From Choristoneura fumiferana (lineage: Eukaryota; Arthropoda; Insecta; Lepidoptera; Tortricidae): a stretch of DNA of 64,000 nt. The position numbers were made by a program, and so were the translations under genes. Below, piece after piece: positions 51,210-63,737 of the stretch. Location: assembly GCF_025370935.1 (NCBI RefSeq), contig NC_133491.1, forward strand, positions 11,966,858 through 12,030,857. The letters run 5' to 3'. A model generated the notes under the pieces. That model did no database searches. It saw only the letters and a list, made by a program, of their open reading frames with translations, and had not been told where the DNA came from. How positions within the stretch are numbered: the stretch's first letter is position 1; each line of letters begins with the position of its first letter.

Positions 51210-51520
51210 AGTATTGTTGCCTGCAGCTAGGTTTTACTATCGTACTTCGCGGAGCCATCAATCAGTTCATCTTACCATCTTGACGGTTGGCATTCCAGCA
51301 TCGTCCACTTGAAGCGAAACTTTTTCCACGCACGACAAAAATATGGAACCAGCTTCACGGGAAAGTATATTCCCGGAGCGGTTCAACTTATATCTTTAAA
51401 AGACGAGTCTATCACTCAAAGGGCCGGCAACGCACCTGTGATACCCCTCGTGTTGCCGTCCATGGACGGTGGTGATTGCTTCTCATCAGGTAACCCACAG
51501 GCCCCTTTTCCCCTTTTTTC
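51210..51520 (+). pseudogene. LINE 3' end remnant (block B)
   Basis: Counterpart of 26905-27185. Here a frame reads LFPRTTKIWNQLHGKV and IFKRRVYHSKGRQRT, closer to the LINE C-terminal consensus. It holds about 20 bases near 51258-51280 that block A lost. Confidence 0.55.
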
Positions 51521-51772
51521 ATGGAAAACGAGCAAGTGTGTCTCCTGATGGTAAGAGATCACCACCGCCCATAGACATGCAACACCAGGGGGATTGCTGA
51601 TGCGTTGCCAACCTAGAGGCCTAAGATGGGATACCTCAAGTGCCAGTAATTTCACCGGCTGTCTTACTCTCCACGCCGAAACACAACAGTGCAAGTACTG
51701 CTGCTTCACGGCAGGATTAGCGAGCAAGATGGTGGTAGCAATCCGGACGGACCTTGCACAAGGTCTTACCAC
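51520..51772 (-). mobile_element. Retroposon family C (block B, copy 1)
   Basis: Counterpart of 27196-27450, followed by a long AT microsatellite. Confidence 0.7.
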
Positions 51773-51785
51773 CTCTCCTTATTAT

Positions 51786-51846
<61 letters not shown>
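51786..51846. repeat. (AT)n microsatellite, about 30 units, expanded in block B
   Basis: Block A has only TATTATATATA at the same place (27459-27470). It is the largest microsatellite difference between the blocks and also sits in a small foldback (TTCCTTTATTTCTTATA / TATAAAGAAATAAATAAGG). Confidence 0.9.
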
Positions 51847-51847
<1 letters not shown>

Positions 51848-52569
51848 CTTTATTTCTTATATATATAAAGAAATAAATAAGGTCCATTGGGAATAAGTGA
51901 TCACGTTTGAAAGCTATACAGGGAGTTAAAAAAATAACTTCCCCTCAACAAACTCTCTTCCCTTTCTTCTTCTTCCCTATTTTTTAAATTTTTTTTGGCA
52001 ACAGACGAGCGGTTGAAACGCCAATATCTCTCACACAACTAACAACCCACTAAAAAGCCTAAAAGCCATTACAGATTCCTACGTTTATTTTAGAATAACT
52101 ATTATCATATATTTTTATCGGATTACGTCAGGGCTATAAAGTACCGAATGAAAACAAACAGAGCAGAGAAAAATGTATTTTATTAGCAACGAAATACAAT
52201 CGAACACGTTTGCAGGAAGTCATGTGTTTTAATGCTAGCTAGGTTTTGCGTGTGACTTTGTCTATGAATTTTCTAAAAGGATAAAAAAAAAATTTGACTG
52301 ACGAAAACATTCCGATTTTTTTTTTAAATTAACGTTAAACATTTCCACGGGCTTTTTATAATACCTAATTTTGTTATTGTGAGTTAGGAATTGTCTTTTT
52401 TGTTAATTTGTGTCGTGAAGCCTAACTTTCATATTTCATAGTAGAAAATAAATTTTGGTCGTTGTGTTTACTACTGATACGCGATTTATTTCTAGGAATG
52501 ACACTTAATGATTTATTGCCAGAAACATAACCGCATGTGGAATAAACCAGAAGACCGGGAACAGTACTT

Positions 52570-53030
52570 TTCTTCCATTTACCCATAGAAAATATTTTGA
52601 CAAGTTTTAGTAAGTACCGTACCTACGTAATGGTGGGAGGCTTATGTCGAAATTGCGTGCGAGCTCGTAAGTAAAGACGAGTTCATAAATATATTAAGTA
52701 ATACTCCCGTCTGTCCCACTAGTCCCATTGAGTTGTCCCATCATGGGACAACTGAGACGATTTATTCCCAGTAGTCCCATGGGACAAGTGGCACTAATAT
52801 TTTTATCATATTGTTGTCCCAAAAGTTCCATTACCGTCATGCTGAAATGGTGCGATCACAGTAGGACACTTTTTAGGAAAAAATGTGCAGTATGGTTATT
52901 ATTGAAATTAAATGTTTTATAACTCGATATTACATTATTTATTACAGCATATGATGGGACTACTCAATGGGACTAGTGGGACAGGCGGTTAATTTTGAAC
53001 ACCAAGTTAATCCCCAGATCCAACCTCCAC
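52570..53030. other. Block-B-only sequence with repeated GGGAC/GTCCC motifs
   Basis: Between the shared flank AAGACCGGGAACAGTA and the family C retroposon lies sequence absent from block A. It includes an inverted set (TCCCACTAGTCCCATTGAG around 52715 and CTCAATGGGACTAGTGGGA around 52965), so it is probably a foldback element of about 270 bp. Confidence 0.6.
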
Positions 53031-53311
53031 AATTTTTTTTTTGTTCGACTGGATGGCAAACGAGCAAGCGGGTCTCCTGATGGTAAGAGATCACCACCGC
53101 CCATAGACACCTGCAACACCAGGGGATTGCAGATGCGTTGCCAACCTAGAGGCCTAAGATGGGATACCGCAAGTGCCAGTAATTTCACCGGCTGTCTTAC
53201 TCTCCACGCCGAAACACAACAGCGCAAGCACTGCTGCTTCACGGCAGGATTAGCGAGCAAGATGGTGGTAGCAATCCGGGCGGACCTTGCACAAGGTCCT
53301 ACCACCTGCAC
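53030..53311 (-). mobile_element. Retroposon family C, complete (block B)
   Basis: TTTTTTTTTTGTTCGACTGG to GGTCCTACCACCTGCA in normal order. The block A homologue at 28160-28425 is a head-to-head chimera. Confidence 0.75.
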
Positions 53312-54696
53312 TAAAACAGATTAAGCAATTTACCAGCCATCTTAAATGCTAACATAATATCTCAGTACCTAGGCAAAAATTTGGATATAAGTACAGTGAC
53401 TGTGGAACAAACTGAATCACATATCAGGGTGGAATCTTTGTGCCGCTAATGTCATGTTGACATCCCATACATTTGCCAAAAAAATTATTGCGAAATTGAT
53501 TATGAAAAGGTACCTACACATTTTCTCAGCGATTAAATCAACCTAAGCTAGATCGATATTTCGCTCCTGAAAACCCTCGCATAGCAAATTTTGTCGAAAT
53601 CGTCACAACCATTTCCGAAATAAATAAAAATATAACAATTTCTCATTTATCGGTATTAGATAAAATTTCCCATAAAAGACCTGCATGTACCTAATGTAAT
53701 TTAAAAGTGTACCTATGTCAAAGAGGTAGTCAATAAAATGAAATATGGCATTTCATATGCTTTATATTTTATTAAGTTTGAGTTTTATAGCCTATAATGT
53801 CCATTATATTCTGCAATGAATTCTTAACTCTGCACCCCACCCCTTTTATCTTCATACTTGCATTCAGTAAGCTAATACTTACTAGTAGTATTTCAAATAC
53901 CTACATACCAAACGAAATAAAATTCAAAAAGAAACACATTGCAACAATTCTGAAAACATTTCTCATTTTTATAATCTATAGCGCTTTTCCATTCGTGCAG
54001 ACGCAACGCCAAAAGGCTAACCATCTCGTTTTAACATACACTTATTAAATGCTGTGGTTTCCTTCGCACATTGGCGCGGGAAACTCAGAGGCATTGCAGG
54101 CAGACCTGTAGATTCGCGCTGGCAGTTTGGACGTTTCGCATGCTTCGGAAAATTCATAGTCGGGACGTAACTTTTTTTTTAATGTTTCGAAATTTGAAAT
54201 TCTAGTGCCGTCTAGTGGTTGGTGTTGTGTTTTGTTTATGTAGTTTGTAAGTGTGTGTAAATATTGAAGAAAGACGTATTAGTGAGGTAAGGATTATTAA
54301 AAGTTGGTTAAAAATAGTGTGTAAACATTATGTCCATGTGATTTTTGACTGGCTAGTTTGTTCAAAGATTTATCAAAAATACATTTGTCATACATTACCA
54401 GTACCTTTAATTGTATACAATACTTATAGCCATCATAAAAAGCCAAGAGATCTAGGATAGTAAAAAATATTACCTATCGCGTAAGAGCATGTTCAAAAAT
54501 GTTTGAGCACCTAAACTGCTCCGAGTTTTTGATGGCGGCTGTATGAAGGATTTGTCAAGGTGCTCAAAAATGTGTAGAAGTACTCTACCTAGAGTACTTA
54601 CCCAGGCGAGTTATGCAAATTTAAATATTTTGACCACCTTTGTCGCTCCACCCCATGAGGGCGATAAACATAAACTTCTAAAATCCCAATTTTCAC

Positions 54697-54870
54697 CCCA
54701 CTAATATTATAAATGCGAAAGATTGTGAGTCTGTTTGTTTGTTACCTCATCACGTCTAAAACTACTTAGTCCCGGGAAAGGATAAAGAATAGTTTTTATC
54801 CCAGAAAAATCCATAGTTCCCACGGGATAGCTCAAAAAAAATTCTACACGGGTCGCGGGCAACAGCTAGT
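54697..54870 (+). mobile_element. Helitron-like element (block B)
   Basis: Counterpart of 29704-29886. Confidence 0.65.
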
Positions 54871-55925
54871 CTCATATAAACATAACTTTGACTTATTCTT
54901 CTTTATGCAGGGAAACAGTTGTAGATAATTGAGCAGAAATACTATTTAAAATCATAAATTTATTTTAACAATAAATATTTTCCGCTGACCATCTTTAAAA
55001 CAAAATAGATAGATTTTTTCGCAGAAAATGTCTCAGTGAAATGAAAATTTTTGAGATATGAGCCTCTAGGGTCATTGTCTTATATGTTTTCACCGCAAGA
55101 GTTCTTACGTAGGTAAAGGAATGAAGGAAGGAATCTAATATTAGGTATAAAATTATGACACAGGGAATTTTACTCAAAGGAGACTCATTAGGGATCCGTA
55201 GACGTGTGCTCTAGGTTTCACTAATAAGTGTCACGAAAATGGTTTGAACAACCCTCATAGAGTCGAATAATAAAAATATTTGAATTTGAATAAGTTAAAA
55301 ATCGTAATATGTTTTTTAAATTGTCTATTATTATTGAATTATTACCTACTTTAGTCAAAGTAAAGTTCATGACTATAAAAATACTTAACTTCAAAATTTT
55401 CATGAAATCAGAAACCGGAGGTATGACTGACGTTTCAATGCACAACACTTCTCAAACTTCTTTTTCATTTATAAGCAAACATTAAATACAGTACCTATAA
55501 AGGAAGTTAAACCTTATCAGGGTTAATAGAATTAACATTTTATATGGAAAATGAAAACCAACGAAAATTTTAAAACTTCAGTTATCTGATGTACATTCAG
55601 AAATAGCTGCATACTTTTGTACTTTGTCGTTTTACAGCAATGTACTTAACACCATACTGACAAATATGCTAAAATGACAAAGTAAAAAAGTGATGCGCTA
55701 CTTTTGATGCTGACTGTACCTAGTACCTACCTAATTCTTACTTAAAACTAATTCCTTTTGTCAGTTAAGCAAGCACTAAGGCCAGTGTTAAGAATTGTAA
55801 ACCCCAACAGTATAGAAATATTGTATGGAAAAATTAAAACAAATTTTTAAAAAATCAGCTACGTTTAGGTAATATCATTGAAACAAAAATTAGGAGGCGA
55901 AGAAAGGGCTATTTTCTTAGTTTTA
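54871..55925. other. No feature recognised (block B)
   Basis: Counterpart of 29887-30950; AT-rich, no supported ORF. Confidence 0.45.
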
Positions 55926-56130
55926 ATCCCCGACGCTAAAAGAAAATAAGTCTGTCGGTCTCTCTGTCTGCCTGTTTTTGTGGCTTCGTAGCTCTCAAAC
56001 GAATAAACCAATTTCAACGCGGTTTTTTACGGGAAAGCGTCCTTGATGTCCTTGCGGTAAATGACGTTATAATCGGTTTAGCCGTTTTTAAGATATTGAA
56101 CTTTGAAATTACAGAGTCAGATGTTACCAA
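55926..56130 (+). repeat. Dispersed repeat, ATCCCCGACGCTAAAAG type (block B)
   Basis: Counterpart of 30950-31165. Confidence 0.45.
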
Positions 56131-56292
56131 CCTTTTAAATTGGCTAGGACAAATTAATTAGGTCAGTTGAAAATCAATCCTCAAGGGTTGAACCCCTGTA
56201 GCAGTTCATTATATTATGACAGATGAAATCGTTGGTAGAGTAACAGAGATGTAGGGAAGACGGTGAATTTCCATATATTTCTGCGTGGTAGA

Positions 56293-56512
56293 AACTAATA
56301 TTATAAATGTGAAAGTTTGTTTGTTTATTTGTTTGTTTGTTACTTCATCACATAAAAACCGCTGCACCGATTTAGATTAAAATCGGTGTACAGATAGTTT
56401 GCGTCCCGGAAAAGGACATAGGATAATTTTTATCCCGGAAAATTGCACAGTCCCCGCGGGATAGCGATAACCGAATTCTTTCTAGGACAAAATCGCGGGT
56501 AGCGGCTAGTGT
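56293..56512 (+). mobile_element. Helitron-like element with shorter microsatellite (block B)
   Basis: Counterpart of 31313-31551; fewer TTTG/TTTA units. Confidence 0.65.
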
Positions 56513-57469
56513 ATAATATTATTTTATACCTGATTTTTCACTTCAGCTTTTCCTAAAAAAAAACAACTTTCGAGTACCTACCTAGAGTGTTAAAATCAAA
56601 ATCTTCTCAATTTTTATAATTTTTTTTTCAAGCATTTTTCCTCCCAAAATCTCCGTTTAGGCGTTACGTAACAAACAAACACTTCGTTTTTATTTGTTTG
56701 GATAAGATTAGATTACGGACAAAACATGTCAAATTAATTAAGCAAAAGATACGGTGCCACTTAAAGTATCAAATTGTTTTAATTAATTTTATTATGCGTA
56801 GGACTTGGTACTTCCCATTTCTTCACAATACGCCGTGGCCCAAAAATACGTTGCTTGACAAAATTAAAAAGTCAATTAAATCGGTCAAGTGCGAGTCGGA
56901 CTACTTGAAGGGTTCTATAATTCCGTACAATGTTTCGAAAACAGTTCAGTAATAAGTTTTTGTTAAAAATTCTCATAAGTACTAGCTTTTTTGCGAATAT
57001 ATAAATCATAAAATTAGTAATCACCGCGATAGTCTAAAACATTATGTTGTAGGTACTTTTTGCTACTGGTTACCAAAGTAACTCGTCAAGACAAATCAAA
57101 CGAGTCCAAACTTGACGCGGTCTGTTTGTTATATTACAGAGTTCCTATGGCTACCCTCTAGCTTTATCCTTAGATCAGCTTGTTCAGCCAGTTCTTCTAT
57201 AACATGAATATTACAACTTTAATTGAACCTTGTCAGAACCTGCGCTGTCAAAAAATGTCTATACTATTTCCAAGAGTTAAAACACGATTTGACGTCAGCC
57301 TCGACGCAGTTCAAATATTTGGCATCCCTAAAAGGTTGGACTTGTCTGATATTTCCCTGTTTGTTTATACATTTACATACGGTCACTGCACCGTTTTAAT
57401 TAATTTGTTAGGTATATTTTTGAAACGAAATGATAAATTTGAATTCGGCGAAGAAATAAAGTTACCGGC

Positions 57470-57605
57470 ATAGCTCGACGATTATGCAGAAGTGGATTGA
57501 GGGCCACATCGCAAGAAGAACAGATGACCGTTGGGGGAGAGACTTAATCGAGTGGTCAGCGTCAACCGGAAGACGAAGTGTTGGCTGGACTGCCACCGGT
57601 TCCGT
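57470..57605 (+). pseudogene. RTE-like LINE remnant (block B)
   Basis: Counterpart of 32455-32600, with extra frameshifts. Confidence 0.5.
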
Positions 57606-57630
57606 ACTTGCATATTTACGTTTCATACAA

Positions 57631-58825
57631 TGTCAGGGTAGAGCAGTGAGACCCTAGGGGTTCAATTTGAGTAAAACGAATTTAGGTTTTAGACGTTTAT
57701 TTAGCCCCTAAGGCTTTTCTGACAGAATAAAAAAAAATAAAAAAAACTCGAGGGTCGCGGATACGGAAGAGTTAAGTTGGAATGCGTTTCTTTTGGAGAG
57801 GCTTCCCTGGACTAGAGTCCGAAGCGCAGGTCGCCGGTGCTGGACAAAGGCTGGAGGCAGTAGGGGCTCCAGGGCCAGCAAGCAGCAGCAGTCCTTTCAA
57901 TAGCGGAAGGACAGGGGCTTCGGTTCCAGGCAGCCGTGCAGGTGTTGGTGGAAACGGTGAGGGGTTCAGTCCCAGACCGTACTGTGCCGCCCTGAAATCA
58001 ACGCTCGTTTAGACGAGATTCAGGTGGCCTTTATTCTGCCAACCATCCAACCGGCGTGAAGATTCTTCATCATCATCATCAGGTCAGCCGTAATGTTGGA
58101 GGTGGCAGAAAAATCGTTCGAAGAATTAAAGATATCATTATGGTAAAGAAAACAAAAGTAAATTGAATTTGGAAAAAGTCGTTACATTTTTGAATTTGTA
58201 AAGGCCCAACGGTTATAATATAAAATGTAAAACGGCATTTAAAAACAATTATACAGTTTTGAAATAAAAGGGCCGAAAAGAATTAATTAATTAAAAAACA
58301 GATTTAAAAATGTGAGAAAAAAACTATGAATTTTGGCTAAATTTACAATTAAAAACTGAAAGAAAACACAAATTAGAAATACACAAGTAAAGATTGATAT
58401 TTGCCAAGGACTTACCAAATTTGGGCAGAGTTTCACTGAATTTAAATTAAAAATATGGATAAATAGTTTTGGAAGGCGTATTTGTTGTTTTCTGATTTTT
58501 GCAGAATGTGAAAATCTGGCTGTGTACGTCTATTTAAGCAAAATTTTGACACAATAACAATATCAGCTGTTAAGAAAACAACCACCGTCCAAATTCAACA
58601 ATTTTAGCTAGCTTACCCTCTTATTGATAAAAATACCAGAGACAATATGGAATTTGAATCTATGGTAGTTTGTATAAAATTGAAAGGAGAAAAATTTCAA
58701 TTTGTACATTAAAAAAAACAGCTGCGCTATCGCATTTAATTCAATATAAGAAATAAAATATTTTTAATAGAATGCGCTACTAACGCCATCTAGCGGCAAG
58801 AGCTAATAACGTCTGCACCGTGACA
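57631..58825. mobile_element. 1195-bp insertion with TGTCA...TGACA ends, present only in block B
   Basis: ACAA flanks both sides (57627-57630, 58826-58829) and occurs once at the empty site in block A (32627-32630). TG...CA ends with a 4-bp duplication are what LTR elements or their deletion derivatives make, yet the two ends are not long direct repeats. GC-rich 57780-58020 contains an open frame (LQGPASSSSPFNSGRTGAS-like) without known motifs. The rest is A-rich. Near the right end is CGCCATCTAGCGGCAAGAGC. Confidence 0.75.
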
Positions 58826-59055
58826 ACAAGTAGCGAATTGCCGTTCATTGTGGCGTTCTAGAGGAGAGGCATTTTGTTCAAAGAATTATGGTAAACGACC
58901 ATTATGACAAACATTACATTGAGGCTTATACTCGTAATATTATGGATTGCGAATGATACTTATGAGTATGTGGTCTTATAAGGTTGTGGATCCCTAATCA
59001 TTATGTTTTAATGTTCTATGACGTCACTGTTTCATAAATCTATGTAATGTGGAAG

Positions 59056-59126
59056 TCATCATCATCATCCCAACCTATATACGTCCCACTGCTGGGCACA
59101 GGCCTCCTCTCAGAACAAGAGGCCTT
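59056..59126 (-). mobile_element. SINE family A tail, reversed (block B)
   Basis: Counterpart of 32855-32925. Confidence 0.7.
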
Positions 59127-59452
59127 GGGCGAATGTGGAAGTACTCCAAACTATTCCATCTCTAATATTGACAAACTGAAAATAGACATCCATTGAAATA
59201 ACAACCTTAAAAATACATCGTAGTCTCTCGAGGAAACGTAAGGTAGCGCTGTACATATAACAATATAATACAGCAGGGCTACTAAGAAATTCGAAGTTGG
59301 TATCGTATCGTTCCGCTGACACTTATATTATTGAATAATAATAATAATAACAACTGAGATACAGGTTTATACCTAGTTCAGTGGTCAGTGACTTCATAAA
59401 CTTATGTACAATATCTTTTTGTTCAATAAAATATTTTTATTCTTATTATTAT

Positions 59453-59645
59453 TAAAATGTGACGTGATGTAATATTGATTTTAATAAAAGAAAGCAAGTG
59501 GCTTATCAATAAGAGGTCAAATGCTACAGAATAAGGTTAAAAGTCGGTAACATGCGAAAAATCGATAACTGGAAATAGTCGATAAAACACAATGGTCAAT
59601 CCCTCTTGACATTTGATTTTTGCTATGAAAATTCCGCTCCTTGAT
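59453..59645. mobile_element. hAT-like MITE, shortened and internally inverted (block B)
   Basis: AAAATGTGACGTGATGTAAT onward is the reverse complement of block A 33252-33446 and joins directly to the right terminal repeat. The left terminal repeat and the right interior are missing. See 33252-33965. Confidence 0.8.
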
Positions 59646-59665
59646 TATTATTAATAACCCCGCAT

Positions 59666-59668
<3 letters not shown>

Positions 59669-59731
<63 letters not shown>

Positions 59732-59938
59732 CGACTGGATGGCAAACGAGCAAGTGGGTCTCCTGATGGTAAGAGATCACCACCGCCCATAAACATCTGC
59801 AAACCAGGGGAATTGCAGATGCGTTGCCAACCTAGAGGCCTAAGATGGGATACCTCAAGTGCCAGTAATTTCACCGGCTGTCTTACTCTCCACGCCGAAA
59901 CACAACAGTGCAAGCACTGCTGCTTCACGGCAGGATTA
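59669..59938 (-). mobile_element. Retroposon family C with a 60-base A-tail, only in block B
   Basis: A run of 60 T (59669-59728) precedes CGACTGGATGGCAAACGAGC and the body ends at GGCAGGATTAA, so it is 5' truncated and minus-strand. Block A has no insertion at the matching place (near 33988). The pure, long tail suggests a very recent event, though length may be affected by sequencing. Confidence 0.8.
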
Positions 59939-60310
59939 AATTTTAAATCGACATTAGCTCGACATGTTTCGGGCTAATTCGTAGCCCTTCCTAGCAACGC
60001 GACTCAGCGGCTGCAGCAGACGTGACGACGTGAGTTATTAAGGTTTATTTCATTAAATACTATCTTAAATTATGATTGGTTATTTGGAGTCTTTTTGTAT
60101 TTTTTATTTCAACTCCAAATAACCAATCATAATTTGATTGCTTAGTAGCGACATCTCTTGTCTGGGTGAGCGGTTGGTTCCGATAGAATGTGACGTCTCT
60201 CGATGAGAGCGAAAAACATAGATGTCGCTAGTGCTGCTGCATAAGTAGCGTAGTAGAAATAAGCAACCTGAGATATGTATGCATAGGAAAAATTCGTGTC
60301 TAAATTCCTG

Positions 60311-60383
60311 TCCAGCGGTGGTGTAGGGGTTAAAGCACGCAGCACGGATTGCTGAGGACCTGGGTTCGATTCCCAGCGCTGGT
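60311..60383 (+). repeat. tRNA-like SINE head, copy 1
   Basis: Acceptor-like CCAGCG...CGCTGG pairing, A-box TGGTGTAGGGG and perfect B-box GGTTCGATTCC. The anticodon loop lacks the invariant U33 and the arms are imperfect. It is a SINE promoter, not a working tRNA gene. Confidence 0.7.
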
Positions 60384-60695
60384 CTCTTTTTCTGGTTTTT
60401 CTGTGCATCCATGTCTCAGTTTGTATTTTCGATATGGTTTCACGGGATACCCGTAAAAGTAACAAAATTTGGAGTTGAAATAAAAAATACAAAAAGACTC
60501 CAAATAACCAATCATAATTTGATTGCTTAGTAGCGACATCTCTTGTCTGGGTGAGCGGTTGGTTCCGATAGAATGTGACGTCTCTCGATGAGAGCGAAAA
60601 ACATAGATGTCGCTAGTGCTGCTGCATAAGTAGCGTAGTAGAAATAAGCAACCTGAGATATGTATGCATAGGAAAAATTCGTGTCTAAATTCCTG

Positions 60696-60768
60696 TCCAG
60701 CGGTGGTGTAGGGGTTAAAGCACGCAGCACGGATTGCTGAGGACCTGGGTTCGATTCCCAGCGCTGGT
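60696..60768 (+). repeat. tRNA-like SINE head, copy 2
   Basis: Same sequence as 60311-60383, within the second tandem unit. Confidence 0.7.
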
Positions 60769-60830
60769 CTCTTTTTCTGGTTTTTCTGTGCATCCATGTC
60801 TCAGTTTGTATTTTCGACTATCTTAAATAT

Positions 60831-61085
60831 TCATCATCATCATCCCAGCTTATAAACGTCCCACTGCTGGGCACAGGTGTCCTCTCAGGGAACTCTGGGA
60901 ACTTCACTCGCACCATTGAATATCTTCGCAGGCTTGTGAAGGTTTCCTCGCGATGTTTTCCTTCACCGTAAAGCTCGCGGTAAATTTCAACGCACAAGAA
61001 TTTCGAAAACTCAGAGTTGCGAGCCCGGGTTTGAATCCATGATCCTCTGCTTGAGAGGCTATAAGTCAATCCACTAGGCCACCAC
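60831..61085 (-). mobile_element. SINE family A, reversed, with a 45-bp deletion (block B)
   Basis: Counterpart of 34095-34395. Confidence 0.7.
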
Positions 61086-61387
61086 AGCTTTTGTGTCTAT
61101 CTTAAATATTGTAGAAAGAAAATTTTACTAAATGAAAACGTCAAATCGCTTTTAAAAACAATTAGGTACAACTCCATTCAAAGATTTTTGAGTAATCCCC
61201 GGTCTGAATTGGGTATCGTCCCACCAAATAGTAAAAACACTTGGACGTAACAAAAATAAATCAAACCAAACAAAAATAAAACATTTTCTAACTTAAATAG
61301 ATCAACTCGCCCCCGAAAACACCCACATAACAAATTTCAACGAAATTATTTGAACTCCAACGATTTTGATTTCTATCTCTTTTAACT

Positions 61388-61502
61388 TCCTAACGCCCAA
61401 GTCAAATTTTTGATTTATGAACATCAAACTTTATGTCATCTGTGATAGAGTTTGATGTTCAAATTACAATAAGTCCTTTATAAAGGACTCTGAGCGTTAG
61501 GA
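61388..61502. mobile_element. Small palindromic MITE (block B)
   Basis: Counterpart of 34655-34769. Confidence 0.65.
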
Positions 61503-62114
61503 GGATAAATACTCAGCGGCACAAAATTTGTCCCACTCTTCATACAAAATGACCTATTCATTGCTTACATTTGAGGGCCAGATTATTTGCCGTTCAGTAT
61601 ATTTACAATATTAATAATATTTATGTAGAGTTGCTCGTCTAGAGATATAAGATTAATGCCCACGAACTAGACAATACAAGTACGGTTACGTACTTTGTTT
61701 AGCGTTCTTGAAATAGAACAGCGTGTGGCCATATTTAACCCACAATATGAAAGACGGACACAGCGTGATGTTTTCGTTTGAAGTAAACTAGGTCAAGTAC
61801 CGTACTTGCACGCATCGAAGTAACCTCATGGGCCTCGCGTCCTTTTTGTAGCACAAAATGTACATTTACCTTGGAAGTTGTTGATTTCATCTGATTTCAT
61901 ACAATATCTCTTGATTCCAACTTCCGGTATATGACAGATTTTCCGTGGAAATTCTGAAATCAATAAAAACTAAAGCAACTACTCAAAAGCATGGACCTAA
62001 GTGTCTTTGGCCCTTAGGCAGTTGTCTCGCCGCCGGCGAGGAAGGGATTGGCTATTGACTATTTTCTCGCTCAAGACACGAGCGGACACATCGTGATATG
62101 CCTGGCCAACTTTT

Positions 62115-62152
62115 AGGCATATCATGAAATGGCGCCATTTCACGATATGCCT
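62115..62152. repeat. 38-bp palindrome centred on GGCGCC (block B)
   Basis: Counterpart of 35385-35422, with only one mismatched pair. Confidence 0.85.
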
Positions 62153-62513
62153 AGGAATTTCGTATTCTGGCGGATTTTACGATCGGCCGCCGACATACAT
62201 AAGAATTGCTCGTTAAAAGGTATTATAGATTTAAAATAAAAAATAAACGACACATGTGATACATAAGAGGCAAAACTTAAAAATGTTTTTTTTTTGACTT
62301 CCAACATCAAAAATTTATCAAAAAAGCTGTTTTACACCTTAGAATGGATTAGTTTTTAAACTCCAAAATCCTCTTAATGTAATTTTTATAACCTTTAGTA
62401 ATTCTAGCCCTATGAACTTTGCTCCAACCTTTATGATCGTCGCGTGATATTGAGAGCTCAAACGTGTAGGCGGATCGTTACTTACCTAGACAACTACTAT
62501 TAAAACTGTATTG

Positions 62514-62882
62514 TAGGTATATGTAGACAGTGCCACGAGAGTTGAAGTGAATAATAACACACACAGCTACAACATGTCGTGGAATGACAGCAGGATTTTG
62601 ACATTTACTCATTCATTTAATTCATTCTCCTTTTGTACAACCACTTTTTGTAGCTCAAAAAAAAATCAAATGATTTATTCAGTAAATAGGCCGCAATGGG
62701 CACTTTTACTACTTTAACTATATTATACAATTAAAGAAAAAAAAATACAAAACATAATAATAAAAGAAATACAGGGATGTATGGGGTCCCTTAGTTACAA
62801 ATGTTACAATACTAAACACTAACTATATGTAAGCTGTGTGTGTAATCATTCACTTCGACTCTCGTGGCACTACCTATACCTA
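62514..62882. mobile_element. MITE with GTGCCACGAGAGT ends (block B)
   Basis: Counterpart of 35778-36264 without the 110-bp LINE-containing stretch. Confidence 0.7.
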
Positions 62883-63017
62883 AGTATTTGATTTGTGTAA
62901 AATATAAAGTGATTTTATGAGAGTTTTCTCTGACAAACTATGTACTTAGTTGGCGCTAGTATCGTGAACCACTGGTATCGTGGTTCATAAGCCAATAGGA
63001 AACAACAGACTGCTGGG

Positions 63018-63352
63018 CAAGGCTCGGATACCGGTTAAATTTCCAAACCGTTATCATGTACTTGGCGCAAAACTTTTTCATTTTGGTTTCGTCCGCGATT
63101 TTTTTTTAAACCGGTTTTTAAGGGAACATTTCCATAAAGTTCTTGTCAGATTAACCGGTTTAGAACAATAAAAACCGGTTTATTCCGGCGCAGGATAAAC
63201 GTCGCCGCCCGCCGCCGGCCGGCCAGCTGTCACTCGTCGAATAAACCGGTTTATTTATGTTATAGTTAAGTTCTTAAAAACGTTCGCGTTCTTATGAAAG
63301 TTCGGAGTTAAACCGAAATAAACCGGTATTTATAAAACGGTTCCGAGCCTTG
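63018..63352. mobile_element. hAT-like MITE CAAGGCTCGG (block B)
   Basis: Counterpart of 36400-36713; exact CTGCTGGG on both sides. Confidence 0.85.
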
Positions 63353-63737
63353 CTGCTGGGCTACTCTGAAATTAGAAAATCAAAGTTCGTGTCGTACCAT
63401 TCCTCTTACTACCGTATTAAATACCATTAGCGTCAGCGGAACGGTACCCTACGATACGAACTTCCATTTTCGAATTTCATAGCCCAGCTGGACCTCTCTC
63501 TAACGTCATCTAGCGGGCGATATTTTGCCTACCTATCAAGAAACCTTTATTGCAGAGCTGTCACACTAACATCTGAGTAAATGTTCAGCGTTTTGGTGAC
63601 GTTTTTTTTCGCTTATTTATTATGATGCTCATGGTTACATTTTTATGAAAACTAAAGACAAATACCGATGCTGAAGCTAGCGTGATAAAAATTCTTGCGA
63701 TTTGTCCTTTCCCTTTTGCTAATAAACGTGGGATAGT

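Larger units (their letters stand above)
60071..60816. mobile_element. 746-bp composite insertion with two tandem SINE-like units, only in block B
   Basis: ACTATCTTAAAT flanks it (60059-60070 and 60817-60828); block A has it once (34079-34090). Units 60113-60433 and 60498-60817 look identical by eye. A 42-base segment at the left end (60071-60112) is the reverse complement of 60474-60515, giving a perfect 24-bp hairpin (60067-60090 with 60112-60135). Confidence 0.85.

Noticed and set aside
60311..60383. tRNA gene (also 60696-60768)
   Set aside because: The perfect B-box and acceptor-like pairing are attractive, but the anticodon loop lacks U33 and both copies lie in SINE-like tandem units absent from block A.
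60330..60797. 155-aa minus-strand ORF
   Set aside because: It is created by the tandem SINE units and includes the tRNA-like heads.
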